Shown: positions 6,235 through 6,936 of the stretch, one piece after another
Layout: the number at the start of each line of letters is the position of its first letter
Position numbering within the stretch: the first letter of the stretch is position 1
Origin: Actinomycetes bacterium
GTDB lineage: Bacteria; Actinomycetota; Acidimicrobiia; Acidimicrobiales; Microtrichaceae
Direction of reading: 5' to 3'
NCBI GenBank assembly: GCA_023450775.1
Contig: JAEXGP010000102.1
Location: 1-6,936 of the forward strand
DNA: 6,936 nucleotides
The notes under the pieces: model-generated
Seen by the model: only the letters and a program-made list of their open reading frames with translations
The model's database searches: none
What the model was told of the DNA's origin: nothing
Made by a program: the position numbers and the translations under genes

Positions 6235-6684
6235 ATGACCGTGGATTCCGTGGTGATCGATGCATTGGACCGGGCGATCCTCGACGAGCTCCGACACGAC
6301 GGTCGAGCCAGCTGGCGCGAGCTCGGCGAGCGGGTCGGGCTCGGCCCGACCGCGACGGCCGACCGGGTCCGACGGTTGGAGCGCGACGGCGTCATCCGCG
6401 GGTACCACGCGGATGTCGATCTGTCCGTCCTGGGGATCGGGCTGCGGGCCATCACCGAGCTGCAGCTGGGCACGGTCACCGCCCACGAGGACTTCGAGGA
6501 CGAGCTCGCCCGCACTCCGGAGGTGCAGGCGGCCATGCACGTGACGGGCGCCCACGACTACGTGCTGCAGCTCGCCTGCCCCGACGTCGCCACGCTCGAC
6601 CGCCTGCTGACCACCTGGAAGTTGGAGTCGGGCGTCAGCGAGAGCTCCACGCGGATCGTGCTGCGCGACGTCGAGCTCGACTAG
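6235..6684 (+). CDS. Lrp/AsnC-family transcriptional regulator
   Basis: The 149-residue product has the family length and two-domain layout. An N-terminal winged helix-turn-helix starts at LDRAILDELRHDGRASWREL (11-30), with the recognition helix around LGPTATADRVRRLERDGVI (35-53), followed by GYHADVD. A C-terminal RAM (ligand-binding, oligomerising) domain spans about residues 68-146, with the characteristic turn VTGAHDYVLQL (103-113). Such regulators assemble as dimers to octamers and sense amino acids. The start is taken as ATG 6235; GTG 6241 would remove only two residues and fits a leaderless mRNA better. A longer upstream reading frame exists but lies antisense to the exporter and NUDIX genes and is an artefact. 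The divergent LysE-type exporter is the likely target gene. Family is firm; ligand unknown. Confidence 0.93.
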   Translation: MTVDSVVIDALDRAILDELRHDGRASWRELGERVGLGPTATADRVRRLERDGVIRGYHADVDLSVLGIGLRAITELQLGTVTAHEDFEDELARTPEVQAAMHVTGAHDYVLQLACPDVATLDRLLTTWKLESGVSESSTRIVLRDVELD

Positions 6685-6729
6685 CTGCGCTGGTCGCCTC
6701 GGGGAGTGTCACACCCCTGGATCACACTA

Positions 6730-6743
6730 CGAACATGTGTTCG
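6730..6743 (+). promoter_or_regulatory. LexA (SOS) box overlapping the start codon of the last gene
   Basis: CGAACATGTGTTCG is a palindrome with perfect 6-bp arms (CGAACA/TGTTCG) around a 2-base centre. It contains GAAC-N4-GTTC, the core of the LexA box of Gram-positive bacteria and mycobacteria. The base after it is A, as in the extended mycobacterial form ending GTTCGA. The ATG of the following gene (6735-6737) lies inside the box. CACACT (6723-6728), with A and T at the two key -10 positions, lies 6 bp before the ATG and could drive a leaderless mRNA that LexA would block. LexA binding is inferred from the motif. Confidence 0.7.
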
Positions 6744-6936
6744 ATCGGTGAGGCCGGGGGTGACGAGAGCGACGGCGGCGAGCAGGGAACTCCCCCGCCC
6801 CGGTTCGCGCCGGCGTTCGCCGGCACTGAAGCGTCTGCTGCCGCGGTGGCCGTGGCGCGGGAGCTGGCGGCGACGATCGTCAAGGGGCTGTCCGATGACG
6901 AGTGCTTCGGCCTCTTCGACGACGTCGAGGTCGCCC
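6735..6936 (+). CDS. 5' part of a gene cut by the window end; possible DUF222/13E12-type HNH endonuclease
   Basis: An open frame starts at ATG 6735 (MCSIGEAGG) and runs 67 codons to the window edge without a stop. Third codon positions are mostly G or C, as in the neighbouring genes. The first 20 or so residues are Gly/Asp/Glu-rich and probably disordered. From about residue 34 there is an amphipathic, likely helical stretch (VAVARELAATIVKGLSDDE), then CFGLFDDVEVA at the edge. This pattern of a helix plus a short LSDDE-type turn resembles the start of DUF222 proteins, which usually end in an HNH nuclease domain, but no diagnostic motif lies within the window. No ribosome binding site is present. 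The start codon lies inside a LexA box, which independently fits 13E12-type genes: several in M. tuberculosis are known to carry SOS boxes. That a gene begins here is likely; the family call is tentative. Confidence 0.6.
   Translation, partial: MCSIGEAGGDESDGGEQGTPPPRFAPAFAGTEASAAAVAVARELAATIVKGLSDDECFGLFDDVEVA

Noticed and set aside
4936..6555. A 539-codon minus-strand open frame that runs from the Lrp gene region through the LysE gene into the NUDIX gene
   Set aside because: Only its last 189 codons resemble a protein family. The upstream part is Arg/Ala/Gly-rich and overlaps the exporter in another frame, as expected by chance in high-GC DNA.
4996..6684. A 562-codon plus-strand open frame ending in the Lrp/AsnC gene
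   Set aside because: The part before 6235 is antisense to the NUDIX and LysE genes, has no family features, and would make an Lrp protein nearly four times the normal length.
6702..6717. Imperfect inverted repeat GGG-A-GTG / CAC-CCC after the Lrp gene, a possible terminator or operator
   Set aside because: The stem is short, has a bulged A and a 3-base loop, and no T-run follows; it is too weak to call. The nearby TCACAC direct repeat (6709-6714, 6722-6727) is also too short to interpret.

Overview
The window reads as a chromosomal segment of a high-GC actinobacterium. Codon third positions are strongly G/C and GTG starts are common. It carries a mycobacterial-type WS/DGAT acyltransferase, a FadD19-like acyl-CoA synthetase, a site resembling the KstR operator of steroid-degrading actinobacteria, and a mycobacterial-type LexA (SOS) box. 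The class cannot be fixed from this sequence. Acidimicrobiia or another non-mycolate lineage is only a guess.

Layout. Positions 1-144 hold no gene I can support. A plus-strand block follows: a wax ester synthase/diacylglycerol acyltransferase (160-1671), a FadD19-like acyl-CoA synthetase (1697-3322) and a type I sulfatase (3327-4895). The 25-bp gap before the synthetase contains a match to the KstR consensus. It overlaps a candidate -10 box placed so that transcription would begin at the GTG start codon. The sulfatase follows after only 4 bp and is probably translated from the same mRNA. Together the block suggests lipid or sterol handling: activation of a steroid side-chain or fatty acid as its CoA thioester, transfer of acyl groups to storage lipid, and hydrolysis of a sulfate ester. 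The link between the sulfatase and sterols is inference from position only.

A convergent 40-bp gap with a hairpin (4904-4927) separates this block from a minus-strand pair: a LysE-type exporter (6170-5517), then a NUDIX hydrolase (5505-4936), 11 bp apart. An Lrp/AsnC regulator (6235-6684) is transcribed divergently from the exporter across a 64-bp gap, the usual arrangement for an amino-acid exporter and its sensor.

At the right edge a further plus-strand gene starts at 6735 and is cut off by the window end. Its start codon lies inside a near-perfect LexA box (6730-6743). The box position and the N-terminal sequence suggest a DUF222/13E12-type HNH endonuclease, but the diagnostic part lies outside the window.

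The main points of interest are two regulatory overlaps: the KstR-like operator on a leaderless acyl-CoA synthetase promoter, and the SOS box built into the start codon of the last gene. No CRISPR array, insertion sequence, tRNA or rRNA was seen.
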